The notes under the pieces were generated by a model. It saw nothing but the letters and a program-made list of their open reading frames with translations. It did not search any database and was not told the origin of the DNA. Of a DNA stretch of 64,000 bases, positions 52,330 to 61,174 are shown in pieces. Position numbers and translations under genes: made by a program. Each line of letters starts with the position of its first letter. The stretch's first letter is position 1. This DNA is from Thermococcus barossii (lineage in GTDB: Archaea > Methanobacteriota_B > Thermococci > Thermococcales > Thermococcaceae), in contig NZ_CP015101.1 of NCBI RefSeq assembly GCF_002214465.1, positions 1,681,013 to 1,745,012 of the forward strand, written 5' to 3'.

Positions 52330-53130
52330 ATGTTTAGGGACATGGACGATTTCAAAATATCCTTCGAAAGGCTCCTCAAAGAGCTTGAATTCGACCTTTC
52401 AAACCCATTTGAGGATGTTGAAAAGGTTCTCTGCATCGAACCCCACCCGGACGACTGCGCCATAGGCCTGGGTGGCACGATAAAAAAGCTGACTGAGGGC
52501 GGAATCGAGGTCGTTTACGTCTGCATGACCGACGGCTCAATGGGAACCCTCGATGATAACCTGAGCCCCCACGAGCTGGCGATGATCCGGAGAAAGGAGG
52601 AAGAAGAGAGCGCCTCCCTTCTGGGGGTCAAAAAGGTCATCTGGATGGGATACCGTGACACGGAACTTCCCTACACCGGGGAGGTCAGGAGGGAGCTGGT
52701 GAAAATCATCCGCGCGGAGAAACCGGACGCTGTTCTCGCCCCTGACCCCTGGCTGCCATACGAGGGGCATCCTGACCACAGGGTTACCGGATTCCTCTCG
52801 ATAGACGCCGTTGCGTTCTCCCCCCTTCCCAACTTCGCGAGCACGGACGGTGTCGCGGGTTTGAAGCCACATCAGGTTGATGTCTTCGGCTTTTACTACA
52901 CCGCCAGGCCCAACTACTTCGTTGACATAACCGACCTCATGGAGCTAAAGCTGAAGGCGGTAAGGGCCCACAGGAGCCAGTTCACCGATGACGTCTGGGA
53001 GAAGTGGGAGCCGTTCCTGAGGACGGTGGCGCTTTACTACGGTAAAAAGGCAGGGGTAAAGTACGCGGAGGGGCTTCGCTTCATGCCCGGGCTATTCCTT
53101 CATATAACCCCCTTCGCGGAGCTGATTTAG
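52330..53130 (+). CDS. dac: N,N'-diacetylchitobiose deacetylase (PIG-L/LmbE type)
   Basis: A 266-residue zinc deacetylase that removes acetyl groups from the non-reducing end of chitobiose/GlcNAc. The PIG-L motif is EPHPDD (His39, Asp42), the third zinc ligand is in [10 protein letters not shown], and the sequence start ([18 protein letters not shown]) agrees, from memory, with the characterised T. kodakarensis Dac (267 residues). ATG 52330 follows GGGGTGGTGGAC. It lies at the head of the chitin cluster, pointing toward the importer and GlmA. Confidence 0.93.
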   Translation: MFRDMDDFKISFERLLKELEFDLSNPFEDVEKVLCIEPHPDDCAIGLGGTIKKLTEGGIEVVYVCMTDGSMGTLDDNLSPHELAMIRRKEEEESASLLGVKKVIWMGYRDTELPYTGEVRRELVKIIRAEKPDAVLAPDPWLPYEGHPDHRVTGFLSIDAVAFSPLPNFASTDGVAGLKPHQVDVFGFYYTARPNYFVDITDLMELKLKAVRAHRSQFTDDVWEKWEPFLRTVALYYGKKAGVKYAEGLRFMPGLFLHITPFAELI

Positions 53131-53576
53131 CCCAGCTCCATCTTCACCATTACCTCAAGCTCCTTCAGGAACTTCTCGAGGGGCATGGTGTCGAGGCCGA
53201 ACTGTCTGAGGACCTCGTACCTCTTTGGGTCGTCCGTAACGAGCAAACTGCCGGTGCAGATGGCGGTTGCGGCCGTCAGAACGTCCTCAAGGTCGAGCAT
53301 TCTTCCCTTCTGGAGAAGGTGGGCCTCTATCTGTGCCGCTTTCACCAGTATCTCATCGCCAAGCGGCACGACGGTGTATATGTCCTTCAGAACCTCAAGC
53401 TCCCTCTCAACGTTTTTCTTCAGGTACGCCCTGACCGAAAGGTAGCGGTAGAGGGTGATTACTGAGAGTGAGACGTTGAACTTGGCGAGGGTTATTTCAA
53501 GCTGTCTCTTTCTGCTGGCGGTGTGCATCTTGAGGAGTGTCCTGCTGTCGAAGGTTATTTCCGCTGGTAGCGGCAT
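53127..53576 (-). CDS. VapC-like PIN-domain toxin
   Basis: A 149-residue PIN-like RNase. Acidic residues are in ITFDSRTLL (Asp10), [13 protein letters not shown] and [11 protein letters not shown], giving the PIN quartet in the usual order. GGGGAGTTGAATC precedes the ATG. It follows the antitoxin-like gene by 3 nt, and its end overlaps dac by 4 bp in convergent orientation. RNase activity and targets are inferred. Confidence 0.85.
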   Translation of the reverse strand: MPLPAEITFDSRTLLKMHTASRKRQLEITLAKFNVSLSVITLYRYLSVRAYLKKNVERELEVLKDIYTVVPLGDEILVKAAQIEAHLLQKGRMLDLEDVLTAATAICTGSLLVTDDPKRYEVLRQFGLDTMPLEKFLKELEVMVKMELG

Positions 53577-53579
53577 GAT

Positions 53580-53789
53580 TCAACTCCCCTTCTTCTTTTC
53601 TAGCAGATTGATGAGCATATCTGCCTCTTCGTCGTCCATTATGACGTTGTCAACCTTCTTGTCGAGCTCGACGAGGTGCCAGGTCTCTATGAGCTTCTGG
53701 AGCACCTCGTCGTAGGAGCGGGCGTCAAGTTTGTCCTTGAGGAGTTTTATCTTCTTCCACGTGCTCTCATCAACCGCTATCGTTTTCAT
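53580..53789 (-). CDS. VapB-like antitoxin
   Basis: A 69-residue protein: KTIAVDESTWKKIKLLKDKLDARSYDEVLQKLIETW is a short ribbon-helix-helix-like N-terminus and the rest (VDNVIMDDEEADMLINLLEKK) an acidic helix, as in antitoxins that wrap the PIN toxin. It precedes vapC by 3 nt. Its start overlaps the end of the GH1 gene by 20 bp on the same strand, so transcription from the GH1 promoter could also express the pair. Confidence 0.78.
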   Translation of the reverse strand: MKTIAVDESTWKKIKLLKDKLDARSYDEVLQKLIETWHLVELDKKVDNVIMDDEEADMLINLLEKKKGS

Positions 53790-55242
53790 ACCCCAATCCC
53801 TCCGTAACGATCTTCCTGTAGGTCTCCACGCTCTTTCTCCTCGGGATCCTCTCCTTGGTTATGAGGTCGACCTCGTAGAGGCCGAAGCGTATCTTGAATC
53901 CCATGGCCCACTCGTAGTTGTCCGTCAGCGCCCAGTGGAAGTAGCCCCGGACGTCGGCGCCGTTCTCAATCGCCCTGAAGAGCTCCCTCACGTGGCTGAC
54001 TATGTACCTGGGCCGCAGTATGTCCTTCGAGTCCGCTATACCGTTCTCGGTGATGTAGACGGGCTTTCCATACTCTGCAGCTATCATCGTGGAGTCGTAT
54101 ATACCTTTCGGATACACCTCCCAGCCGAAGTCGCTGGTCGGGTTGTTGTCGGGCGAGACGCCCATCGGATTTCCGGAATAGCCGTATCCCTCCGCGCCGA
54201 CGAAGCTGACCATCGGTAGCTCCTTGAACTTCGGTTCGACCCACTTAACAACCTCCCTGGTATAGTAGTTGTTCCCTATCCAGTCGTTCCTGGCCAGGTG
54301 GTTGATCTTAACCTCCTCCCAGTTCAGTTCTAGGTCAACCCGACCGTCATTGAGGGCGTTGAGGAACAGCCTGTTGTGGAAGTAGTCGTAATTTTCCGCG
54401 GCTTTGACGTCCCACTCATCCCTCGGGTTCAGGGGATATGCGGGGATTATGTTGAGGATTATCCCAACCGGCGCCTTGGAGAACTCCTTTATCGCATCGT
54501 AGGCCCTCGCGTGGGCGACCATCTGGTTGATTATTACCCTCTTGGCCGCGCTGGGACTCAGTATTCCCGGCGGCCAGCCAACGTAGGGCGCGAGGTAGCC
54601 GAGTTCAACGGTGACCATAGGCTCGTCAAAGGTGGCCCAGAAATCGACCAAGTCTGAGAACTTCCAGGCGATGTAGGCTGAAAACTTGACGAACTCGACT
54701 ATGCTTTTCTCGTCAATCCATCCCCTTGCCCTCGCCCCGTCGGGGTTGCTTCTCACCTCTATCGGGTCGTGGAGCCACAGGGGAAGGGTCTGATGGTTGA
54801 GGGTCACGAAGGTCGAGAAACCGAGCTTTTTGAGGTTCTTAAGCACTGCCCGGTAGTGGGCCACTTCGGAACGGCTGGCCAGCCCGTCAAGCTCCTCCAG
54901 GGTTTCCTTCTTGATTTTAATCCGTTTTATCAGGCCGTAAGAGTCCCTATCCACCTCGGCTTCGACGCCGAAGGTTGGGCACGGGAAGATTCTGCTCCAT
55001 TCTATCGTGAGCTGATAAGCGTTCAGGCCCAAATCCTTGGCCAGTCTGTGGTCGATTTCGTACAGCTCGTAATTGTTTATGCCATCCTCGGGCAGATCTC
55101 CGCTGACGAGGTCGTTCTTGATGTTGAACGGGTCACGAACCCACCGCCACCAGTCAGTTCTCGCGTCTATGTTCCTCCTGTAGGGGTCACCCATTTCGAA
55201 CTGAAAAGCCGACTGAACGACGCCCCAGTAAAAGTCCCCCAT
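53770..55242 (-). CDS. GH1 beta-glycosidase of the chitin cluster
   Basis: A 490-residue family 1 glycosidase. The acid/base Glu is in TFDEPM (Glu207, where TFNEP is usual), the nucleophile in ITENG (Glu399), and NHQTLPLWL and NYYTREVV are other conserved pieces. No signal peptide, so it is cytoplasmic. ATG 55242 follows AGGTGAAACTA. The gene corresponds in position to the beta-glycosidase gene of the T. kodakarensis chitin cluster. Its substrate (beta-glucoside, beta-galactoside or deacetylated chitobiose) is not settled. Confidence 0.9.
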   Translation of the reverse strand: MGDFYWGVVQSAFQFEMGDPYRRNIDARTDWWRWVRDPFNIKNDLVSGDLPEDGINNYELYEIDHRLAKDLGLNAYQLTIEWSRIFPCPTFGVEAEVDRDSYGLIKRIKIKKETLEELDGLASRSEVAHYRAVLKNLKKLGFSTFVTLNHQTLPLWLHDPIEVRSNPDGARARGWIDEKSIVEFVKFSAYIAWKFSDLVDFWATFDEPMVTVELGYLAPYVGWPPGILSPSAAKRVIINQMVAHARAYDAIKEFSKAPVGIILNIIPAYPLNPRDEWDVKAAENYDYFHNRLFLNALNDGRVDLELNWEEVKINHLARNDWIGNNYYTREVVKWVEPKFKELPMVSFVGAEGYGYSGNPMGVSPDNNPTSDFGWEVYPKGIYDSTMIAAEYGKPVYITENGIADSKDILRPRYIVSHVRELFRAIENGADVRGYFHWALTDNYEWAMGFKIRFGLYEVDLITKERIPRRKSVETYRKIVTEGLGYENDSG

Positions 55243-55342
55243 TAGTTTCACCTACGGCAGTTATAGATTTTGGTGTTTTTATAATTTTCCTATCACTGGC
55301 ATATGAGCCCGCGTGCCCGTGAGAATTGAGACAATCACCGTT

Positions 55343-55354
55343 CATGTGCACATG
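55343..55354. promoter_or_regulatory. Perfect palindrome CATGTGCACATG upstream of the importer genes
   Basis: A 12-bp perfect palindrome with a further TGTGCA at 55357-55362 lies about 30-45 bp upstream of the TATA element (AGCTTATATAGATTT, about 55389-55403) of the solute-binding protein gene. It is a plausible activator or repressor site for the chitin-importer operon. No characterised Thermococcales motif is matched with confidence. Confidence 0.4.
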
Positions 55355-55449
55355 AGTGTGCATTGCATACCCATCCTGTTCACCAAAAAGCTTATATAGA
55401 TTTGGCCTGTGTTATAAAATTGACATTGTTTATAATGAGGTGGGAAACT

Positions 55450-57267
55450 ATGAAAAGGCACCTTGCCGTAGCTCTGGTGGCTCTTCTGCTGGTAAGCCTC
55501 TGGAGCTTTGCCTCCGTGCGCGCTGAGGACTTCCCCCGAAATGAGACGATATACACCGCCAACAGCGCTCCACCGACCAGCGCCAATCCATTCCAGGGTG
55601 GCAACATAATAGGTATAGACGGTCTCGTTTTTGAGCCTCTCTTCATGCTGAACTTCATGACGACAGAACTCAAACCCTGGCTCGCGGAGTATGGAAAATG
55701 GGTAGACAGCACCACCTACGAGGTGAAGCTCCGCGAGGGAACCAAGTGGCAGGACGGAAAGCCGTTGACCGCTGAAGACGTCAAGTTCTCCTTTGAGTAC
55801 TACGAAAAGCTCGGCCTGAAGAAGTTCGAGGGGCTGAGCGAAATCAAAGTCGTTGACGACAGAACGGTTCGCTTCATCTTCTCCGGCCAGCCCAACGTCT
55901 GGGTCTGGGACCAGAACCTCTACTCCGTTCTCATAATACCCAAGCACATCTTCGAGAACCTCGATCCGGAGAAGGTCAAGACCATGACCTTCACGGGAGA
56001 CGACAAGAAGTACCTCGTTGGTTCCGGTGCCTACAGGCTCAAGGAGGTCGTCGAGCAACAGAAGTCAATCCTCGAAAGGAACGAGGACTGGTGGGGTGCG
56101 AAGTACTTCAACAAGCCGGCTGCGAAGTACATAATCCAGCTCTACGTTTCGAGCAACGATCAGGCCGCCAACATGTTCCTCAAGGGCGACCTCGACGTCG
56201 CCACCTATTACCTCGACATAGCGGAGCTGAAGAAGCAGAACCCCAATATCGTCAGCTGGCTCGACAAAGAGCCCTACTTCCCGCCGGTGGTTCCAGTGGT
56301 TCTCTACTTCAACACCCAGCACGAGCCCATGAACATGCCCGCCTTCAGAAAGGCCATTGCGATGGCGATCAACCCGGAGCAGATAGTCCAGCAGGGACCG
56401 ATAAGCGCGGTTCCCGATCAAACCCCACTCGGACCCATCATGCAGGGCTGGAAGGACAAGATAGGCGCCAAGGACCTCATCAACGAGTACGGCTGGAAGT
56501 ACGGTGACCTTCAGGACGCCATGAAGATTCTCGACCAGCTGGGTATCAAGGACACCGATGGAGATGGCATCAGGGAGTACAACGGAAAGCCACTTGAGCT
56601 GCATTTTGTCACATGTTCGGGCTGTTCCGACTGGATACAGGCGGGCGAGATAATCGCCAACCAGCTCAAGCCCCTGGGAATAAAGGTCGTTATAGACAAG
56701 GGCGACTGGACCAACTTCTTCATGCAGAAGCTCAACAGCGGCGACTTCGACCTCGCGCTCCACTGGGCAGGAACATTCAAGCCCGACCCGTACAGCGTCT
56801 ATTACAACCTCATGTACTACAAGAACGAGACCGACAAGGGCGCTGCAAACTTCGGCAACTACCACAACGAGAGGGCAAACGAACTCCTTCAGAAGCTGGC
56901 GGCTACTCCAAACGCCGATGAGCAGGTGGAATACCTCAAGGAGCTCACACAGATATGGCTCCAGGAAGTCCCGGCGGTTCCTGTGTACACGGGAACCGTA
57001 TTCTACGAGGCCAACACGCAGTACTGGAAGAACTGGCCCAATGAGAAGAACCCCTACGGCGTTCCGATATTCTGGCCCGGCTTTGGAACCTGGGGGACGG
57101 CACTCGCCATGCTGGGAGTAGAGCCTGCCCAGACCCCGACGCCGAGCGAAACCACGGGCAGTCCGGGCGGAACAACGACGACCACCGGCGGAGGTGGAGG
57201 AATCTGCGGTCCGGCCGCTCTGCTGCTTTTGGCGGCTGTGCCTCTCCTCCTAAGGAGGAGGCGCTGA
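55450..57267 (+). CDS. ABC-transporter solute-binding protein with CGP-CTERM anchor
   Basis: A 605-residue SBP_bac_5 (Dpp/Opp-type) binding protein. A signal peptide (KRHLAVALVALLLVSLWSFASVRA) precedes the family body (WQDGKPLTAEDVKFSFEYY, AFRKAIAMAINPEQIVQ). A Thr/Ser/Gly-rich linker (about 565-585) leads to a CGP-CTERM tail, CGPAALLLLAAVPLLLRRRR, the Thermococcus-type sorting signal. ATG 55450 follows GAGGTGGGAAACT. By position it is the oligosaccharide-binding subunit of the chitin cluster importer, though the family often binds peptides. Confidence 0.93.
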   Translation: MKRHLAVALVALLLVSLWSFASVRAEDFPRNETIYTANSAPPTSANPFQGGNIIGIDGLVFEPLFMLNFMTTELKPWLAEYGKWVDSTTYEVKLREGTKWQDGKPLTAEDVKFSFEYYEKLGLKKFEGLSEIKVVDDRTVRFIFSGQPNVWVWDQNLYSVLIIPKHIFENLDPEKVKTMTFTGDDKKYLVGSGAYRLKEVVEQQKSILERNEDWWGAKYFNKPAAKYIIQLYVSSNDQAANMFLKGDLDVATYYLDIAELKKQNPNIVSWLDKEPYFPPVVPVVLYFNTQHEPMNMPAFRKAIAMAINPEQIVQQGPISAVPDQTPLGPIMQGWKDKIGAKDLINEYGWKYGDLQDAMKILDQLGIKDTDGDGIREYNGKPLELHFVTCSGCSDWIQAGEIIANQLKPLGIKVVIDKGDWTNFFMQKLNSGDFDLALHWAGTFKPDPYSVYYNLMYYKNETDKGAANFGNYHNERANELLQKLAATPNADEQVEYLKELTQIWLQEVPAVPVYTGTVFYEANTQYWKNWPNEKNPYGVPIFWPGFGTWGTALAMLGVEPAQTPTPSETTGSPGGTTTTTGGGGGICGPAALLLLAAVPLLLRRRR

Positions 57268-57283
57268 TACCTTTTTCTTCCTT
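57244..57283 (+). terminator. Hairpin plus T-run at the end of the binding-protein gene
   Basis: CTCCTCC-TAA-GGAGGAG forms a 7-bp perfect stem at 57244-57260, inside the last codons, followed by TTTTTCTTCCTTTT at 57271-57284. This is the shape of an intrinsic terminator and could end most transcripts after the binding-protein gene, so that permease and ATPase genes are made at lower level by readthrough. Confidence 0.4.
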
Positions 57284-57311
57284 TTGACGGTTTATAATCG
57301 GGGGGAAAAGG

Positions 57312-58304
57312 ATGGGGTTCAGGAAGTATCTCGCCAGGAAGACCTTCGTTTACGCGATAACCTTTCTGTTCGCGGTCACACTCAACTGGCTCCTGCCCAG
57401 GCTCATGCCGGGCAACCCGATAGAGGCCATGATAGACTCGACGCTCAACCTCTCCCCCGGCGAGAGGGAGATTCTGATTAAATTTTACGAGGACCTTTAC
57501 GGCCTCAACGAGCCCCTCTGGAGGCAGTTCCTCAACTTCTGGGTGAGGCTCTTCCACGGTGACCTCGGTTACAGCCTTCTCTACAAGGCCCCCGTGTGGG
57601 ATTTAATCAGGCACGCCCTTCCCTATGACATTGCCCTCCTACTGCCTGCTATAGCGCTCAGCTGGCTGGTGGGTAACTGGCTGGGCGCGATAGCGGGTAA
57701 GAATAAGAGGTACGACCGCTACATGATGCCGGTTTTCTACTTCCTCGCGAGCATGCCCTACTTCTGGTTCGCCATGCTCCTCGTTTATTTCGTCGGCGTC
57801 AGGGCCGGGTGGCTTCCCTACCAGGGCGCCTACGATCCTTCCCTGCTTCCCGGCCTCTCGTGGGAGTTCATAAAGAGCTTCCTCTCCCACTGGATACTCC
57901 CATTCCTGAGCCTGTTCACGGTCATGATTGGCAGCTGGGCGATTGGAATGCGCAACATGATAATCTACGAGCTTGAGGCCGACTACGTCCGCTATCTCGA
58001 AGCCCTCGGTGCGAGTGAGAAGCTCATGACGAAGCACGCCTACAGGAACGCCATCCTCCCCCAGGTCACGGGGCTGGCTTTACAGCTCGGCCTGATGGTA
58101 GCTGGAGCTATAGCGACGGAGATAGTCTTCAACTACCCTGGGATAGGCATACTCCTCATGAACGCGGCGCTGAGCCAGGACTACTTCCTGCTCCAGGGAG
58201 CGTTCCTGATGGTGGTTATCTCCGTCCTGGCCGCGAACTTCGTCATAGACATAGTCTACGCCTTCATTGACCCGAGGGTCAGGACCAGCTACACGGAGGG
58301 TTGA
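57312..58304 (+). CDS. ABC-transporter permease (DppB type)
   Basis: A 330-residue membrane permease with six spans. The start RKYLARKTFVYAITFLFAVTLNWLLPRLMPGNP is the long DppB N-terminal segment, and EALGASEKLMTKHAYRNAILPQVTGLALQLG is the EAA loop that contacts the ATPases. GGGGGAAAAGG precedes the ATG. Second gene of the importer unit 55450-61174. Confidence 0.93.
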   Translation: MGFRKYLARKTFVYAITFLFAVTLNWLLPRLMPGNPIEAMIDSTLNLSPGEREILIKFYEDLYGLNEPLWRQFLNFWVRLFHGDLGYSLLYKAPVWDLIRHALPYDIALLLPAIALSWLVGNWLGAIAGKNKRYDRYMMPVFYFLASMPYFWFAMLLVYFVGVRAGWLPYQGAYDPSLLPGLSWEFIKSFLSHWILPFLSLFTVMIGSWAIGMRNMIIYELEADYVRYLEALGASEKLMTKHAYRNAILPQVTGLALQLGLMVAGAIATEIVFNYPGIGILLMNAALSQDYFLLQGAFLMVVISVLAANFVIDIVYAFIDPRVRTSYTEG

Positions 58305-58306
58305 AG

Positions 58307-59245
58307 ATGGTCAGGGAAAGCAGACTCTACAAGTTCAAACTCGCAATGAAGAACAACAAGTTCCGCTTCGGCTTTGGAGTGCTCCTTTTCTTCGTTGTGT
58401 TCGCCATAGTCGGGCCTCTGTTCACCTCCTTCGCGAGCGATGGACTCTACTACGAGACCATACCAGGAACGAACATCACCGTGGCGACGTACTCCACCAA
58501 GACCCTCCCGCCCATGACGAGGGAGGTGCTCACAACCTACACCGGCAGGCAGGTGGAGGTTCTCCACATCCTGGGAACCGACAAGCTCGGGAAGGACCTC
58601 TACGCCCTTCTCGTCTACGGCCTGAGGACGAGCCTCTGGATAGCCCTGCTCGCAGCCGTGATAGGGACCGTTCTGGGAATCACGATAGGCTTCATCGCGG
58701 GCTACAAGGGCGGGCTGACCGACGAACTCCTCATGATGTTCGTCAACATAATGCTGGTCATCCCCTCGATAGTTCTCCTCATCCTCGTCGCGGCGTACCT
58801 TGAAGCTAGAAGCCCCGAGGTTCAGGCGGTCATCATAGGTCTGACCGGCTGGCCCTGGGTTGCCAGAGCCGTTCGCTCCCAGACGCTCTCGCTGAAGAAC
58901 CGCGAGTTCGTTAACCTTGCCCGGATAGTGGGCCTGAGCGACCTCAGGATAATCTTCGAGGAGATAATGCCCAACATGATTTCCTACATCTTCATGGTCG
59001 GAATCCTGCAGTTCAGCGGCGCGATACTCGCCTCGGCGACCCTCGACTTCATAGGCCTCGGCCCGACAACCGCCGTATCGCTGGGAACTATACTCCAGAA
59101 GGCGATAGCCCACAACGCCCTCCAGTTCGGCTGGTGGTGGTGGTTCATACCGCCCGGACTGATAATCACCCTCATAATCACCGCGTTGTTCTTCATCAAC
59201 CTGGGAATGGAAGAGGTGTTCAATCCTAGGCTGAGGAGGGAATGA
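58307..59245 (+). CDS. ABC-transporter permease (DppC type)
   Basis: A 312-residue permease of the DppC family: hydrophobic segments from about 20 and 110 onward, with an external loop (about 45-100) between, and an EAA motif LARIVGLSDLRIIFEEIMPNMISYI. ATG 58307 follows GGAGGGTTGAAG, 2 nt after the previous stop. Partner of the DppB permease. Confidence 0.92.
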   Translation: MVRESRLYKFKLAMKNNKFRFGFGVLLFFVVFAIVGPLFTSFASDGLYYETIPGTNITVATYSTKTLPPMTREVLTTYTGRQVEVLHILGTDKLGKDLYALLVYGLRTSLWIALLAAVIGTVLGITIGFIAGYKGGLTDELLMMFVNIMLVIPSIVLLILVAAYLEARSPEVQAVIIGLTGWPWVARAVRSQTLSLKNREFVNLARIVGLSDLRIIFEEIMPNMISYIFMVGILQFSGAILASATLDFIGLGPTTAVSLGTILQKAIAHNALQFGWWWWFIPPGLIITLIITALFFINLGMEEVFNPRLRRE

Positions 59246-59246
59246 C

Positions 59247-60212
59247 ATGCTCACTGTTGAGAACCTCAGGATTTACTATGCGACTCCCGTCGGCCACGTA
59301 AAGGCCGTTGACGGCGTCAGCTTTGACGTTAGGGAGGGTGAGGTCTTCGGCATAGCCGGCGAGAGCGGATGCGGGAAATCAACCCTCGTGCATTCCCTCA
59401 TCCTCCGCAAGCGGCCGATGGTCCACATGGGCGGGAGGGCGCTCTTCAAAGGCAGGGACCTGATGGGACTGAGCGAGGGGGAGGCGAGAAGGATACGCTA
59501 CACCGAGCTTTCGATAATCCCCCAGTACGCGATGAACGCCCTGAACCCCACGAAGAAAATCCGGGATATAGTCTGGGATCTCGCGAGGGAGCACGGCTAC
59601 AGCGACAGGGAGGAGGTGGAAAGGCTCCTCCGCGAGAGGCTGGCGATGGTGAAGCTCAGTCCCAGCGTGGCGGGCATGTACCCCGTTGAGCTGAGCGGCG
59701 GAATGAGACAGCGCGCGACTATGGTGGTCTCAACCCTGCTCAACCCCGACCTGCTCATAGCGGACGAGATAACCTCCGCCCTCGACGTAACGACTCAGCG
59801 CGTGGTCATTGAGCTGCTCCACCACTTCATGGAGGAGGGCATAGTCAAGTCGATAATCTTCGTCACCCACGACCTTGCGATACTCGACAAGATAGCCGAC
59901 AGGATAATGGTGATGTACGCTGGCAAAGTTGTCGAAATCGGCCCCACGGAGGAGATAATCAACAACCCGGTTCATCCATACACCCGGCTCCTCCTCAACT
60001 CCCTCCCGAGGATGGGCGTGCAGTACAGGAAGCAGAAGCTCAAAGGGATTCCGGGCTATCCAATAAGCCTCCTGAACCCCCCTAAGGGCTGTCGCTTCCA
60101 CACCCGCTGTCCCCGTGCCATCGAGAAATGCCCAGACGAGGAGCCGCCGCTCGTCCGCGTGGGAAAGGACCACTACGCCGCCTGCCACCTCCTCGGGGGT
60201 GAGGGCCAATGA
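59247..60212 (+). CDS. ABC-transporter ATP-binding protein (DppD type)
   Basis: A 321-residue ATPase. Walker A GESGCGKST, signature ELSGGMRQRATM, Walker B LLIADEITSALD, and the DppD/OppD C-terminal cysteine cluster GCRFHTRCPRAIEKCPDEEPPL that holds an iron-sulfur cluster in relatives. Starts 1 nt after the permease stop. Overlaps the next ATPase gene by 4 bp. Confidence 0.95.
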   Translation: MLTVENLRIYYATPVGHVKAVDGVSFDVREGEVFGIAGESGCGKSTLVHSLILRKRPMVHMGGRALFKGRDLMGLSEGEARRIRYTELSIIPQYAMNALNPTKKIRDIVWDLAREHGYSDREEVERLLRERLAMVKLSPSVAGMYPVELSGGMRQRATMVVSTLLNPDLLIADEITSALDVTTQRVVIELLHHFMEEGIVKSIIFVTHDLAILDKIADRIMVMYAGKVVEIGPTEEIINNPVHPYTRLLLNSLPRMGVQYRKQKLKGIPGYPISLLNPPKGCRFHTRCPRAIEKCPDEEPPLVRVGKDHYAACHLLGGEGQ

Positions 60213-61174
60213 GCGAACTCCTCAGGGTCGAGCATCTCACCAAAATCTTCCGCTCCGGCCTCGTCGGGGGCTTTGAAATCCGGGCCGTCGATGACGTCAG
60301 CTTCACCGTTGGAAAGGGCGAGATAGTTTCCCTCGTCGGCGAGAGCGGCAGCGGGAAGACGACGGTGGGCAAGCTCATACTCAGGCTGATAAAGCCCACA
60401 TCGGGGAGGATACTCTTCGAGGGCAGGGACCTTCTGGAGATGAGCAAAAGGGAGCTTAGGCAAAACTACTACCGTCAGGTTCAGGCGGTGTTCCAGGATC
60501 CATTCGCGAGCTTCAACCCCCTCCACGAGATTGACAGGGCCTTTGACCTCGTCTTCCGTTCCTTCTTCCCCGATGTCAGCCGGGACGAGCGCGAGGAAAT
60601 GATAGACGACGCACTGAGGCAGGTCGGCCTGAACCCCGCGGAGGTCAGGGGGAAGTACCCCCACCAGCTCAGCGGCGGTCAGCTCCAGAGAATCCTCATC
60701 GCGAGGGCCCTCCTCGTGAGGCCGAAGCTCCTCATAGCCGATGAGGCCGTCTCGATGCTCGATGCCTCGACCAGAATCGACGTTCTCAACCTCCTCGGCG
60801 ACTTCAGGGACAGGTACGGCACCTCCGTCCTCTTCGTCACCCACGACCTCGCGCTCGGCTACTACATCAGCGACTCGACGATAATCATGTACCGCGGAAC
60901 CATCGTTGAGATGGGCGACACCGAGAAGGTCTTCCACAACCCGCTGCATCCCTACACCAAGATGCTCCTTGAGAGCGTTCCCGACCTGAACGTGAAGTGG
61001 GAGTTCAGGGGCATCGAGCCCGAGAAGGAGGAGCGCGGCATCTACGAGATAGCCGGCTGCCGCTATGCCCCGAGGTGCCCGAGGGCCATGGAGGCCTGCT
61101 GGAAATCCCGCCCCGGGCTTCACGAGGTCGAGAAGAACCACTGGGTTGCCTGTCATCTTCACGGGGGTGGTTGA
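60209..61174 (+). CDS. ABC-transporter ATP-binding protein (DppF type)
   Basis: A 321-residue ATPase paired with DppD. Walker A GESGSGKTT, signature QLSGGQLQRILI, Walker B LLIADEAVSMLD and C-terminal CRYAPRCPRAMEACWKSRP. The start overlaps the stop of the DppD gene (ATGA). It ends directly before glmD, so importer and glucosamine-using enzymes form one operon. Confidence 0.95.
   Translation: MSELLRVEHLTKIFRSGLVGGFEIRAVDDVSFTVGKGEIVSLVGESGSGKTTVGKLILRLIKPTSGRILFEGRDLLEMSKRELRQNYYRQVQAVFQDPFASFNPLHEIDRAFDLVFRSFFPDVSRDEREEMIDDALRQVGLNPAEVRGKYPHQLSGGQLQRILIARALLVRPKLLIADEAVSMLDASTRIDVLNLLGDFRDRYGTSVLFVTHDLALGYYISDSTIIMYRGTIVEMGDTEKVFHNPLHPYTKMLLESVPDLNVKWEFRGIEPEKEERGIYEIAGCRYAPRCPRAMEACWKSRPGLHEVEKNHWVACHLHGGG

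Noticed and set aside
55280-55310. Tgr/TGM-type sugar-regulator site (TATCAC-N5-GTGATA) near the GH1 and importer promoters
   Set aside because: Only one half-site (TATCAC) is present; the other half reads TATGAG, so the motif is not met.
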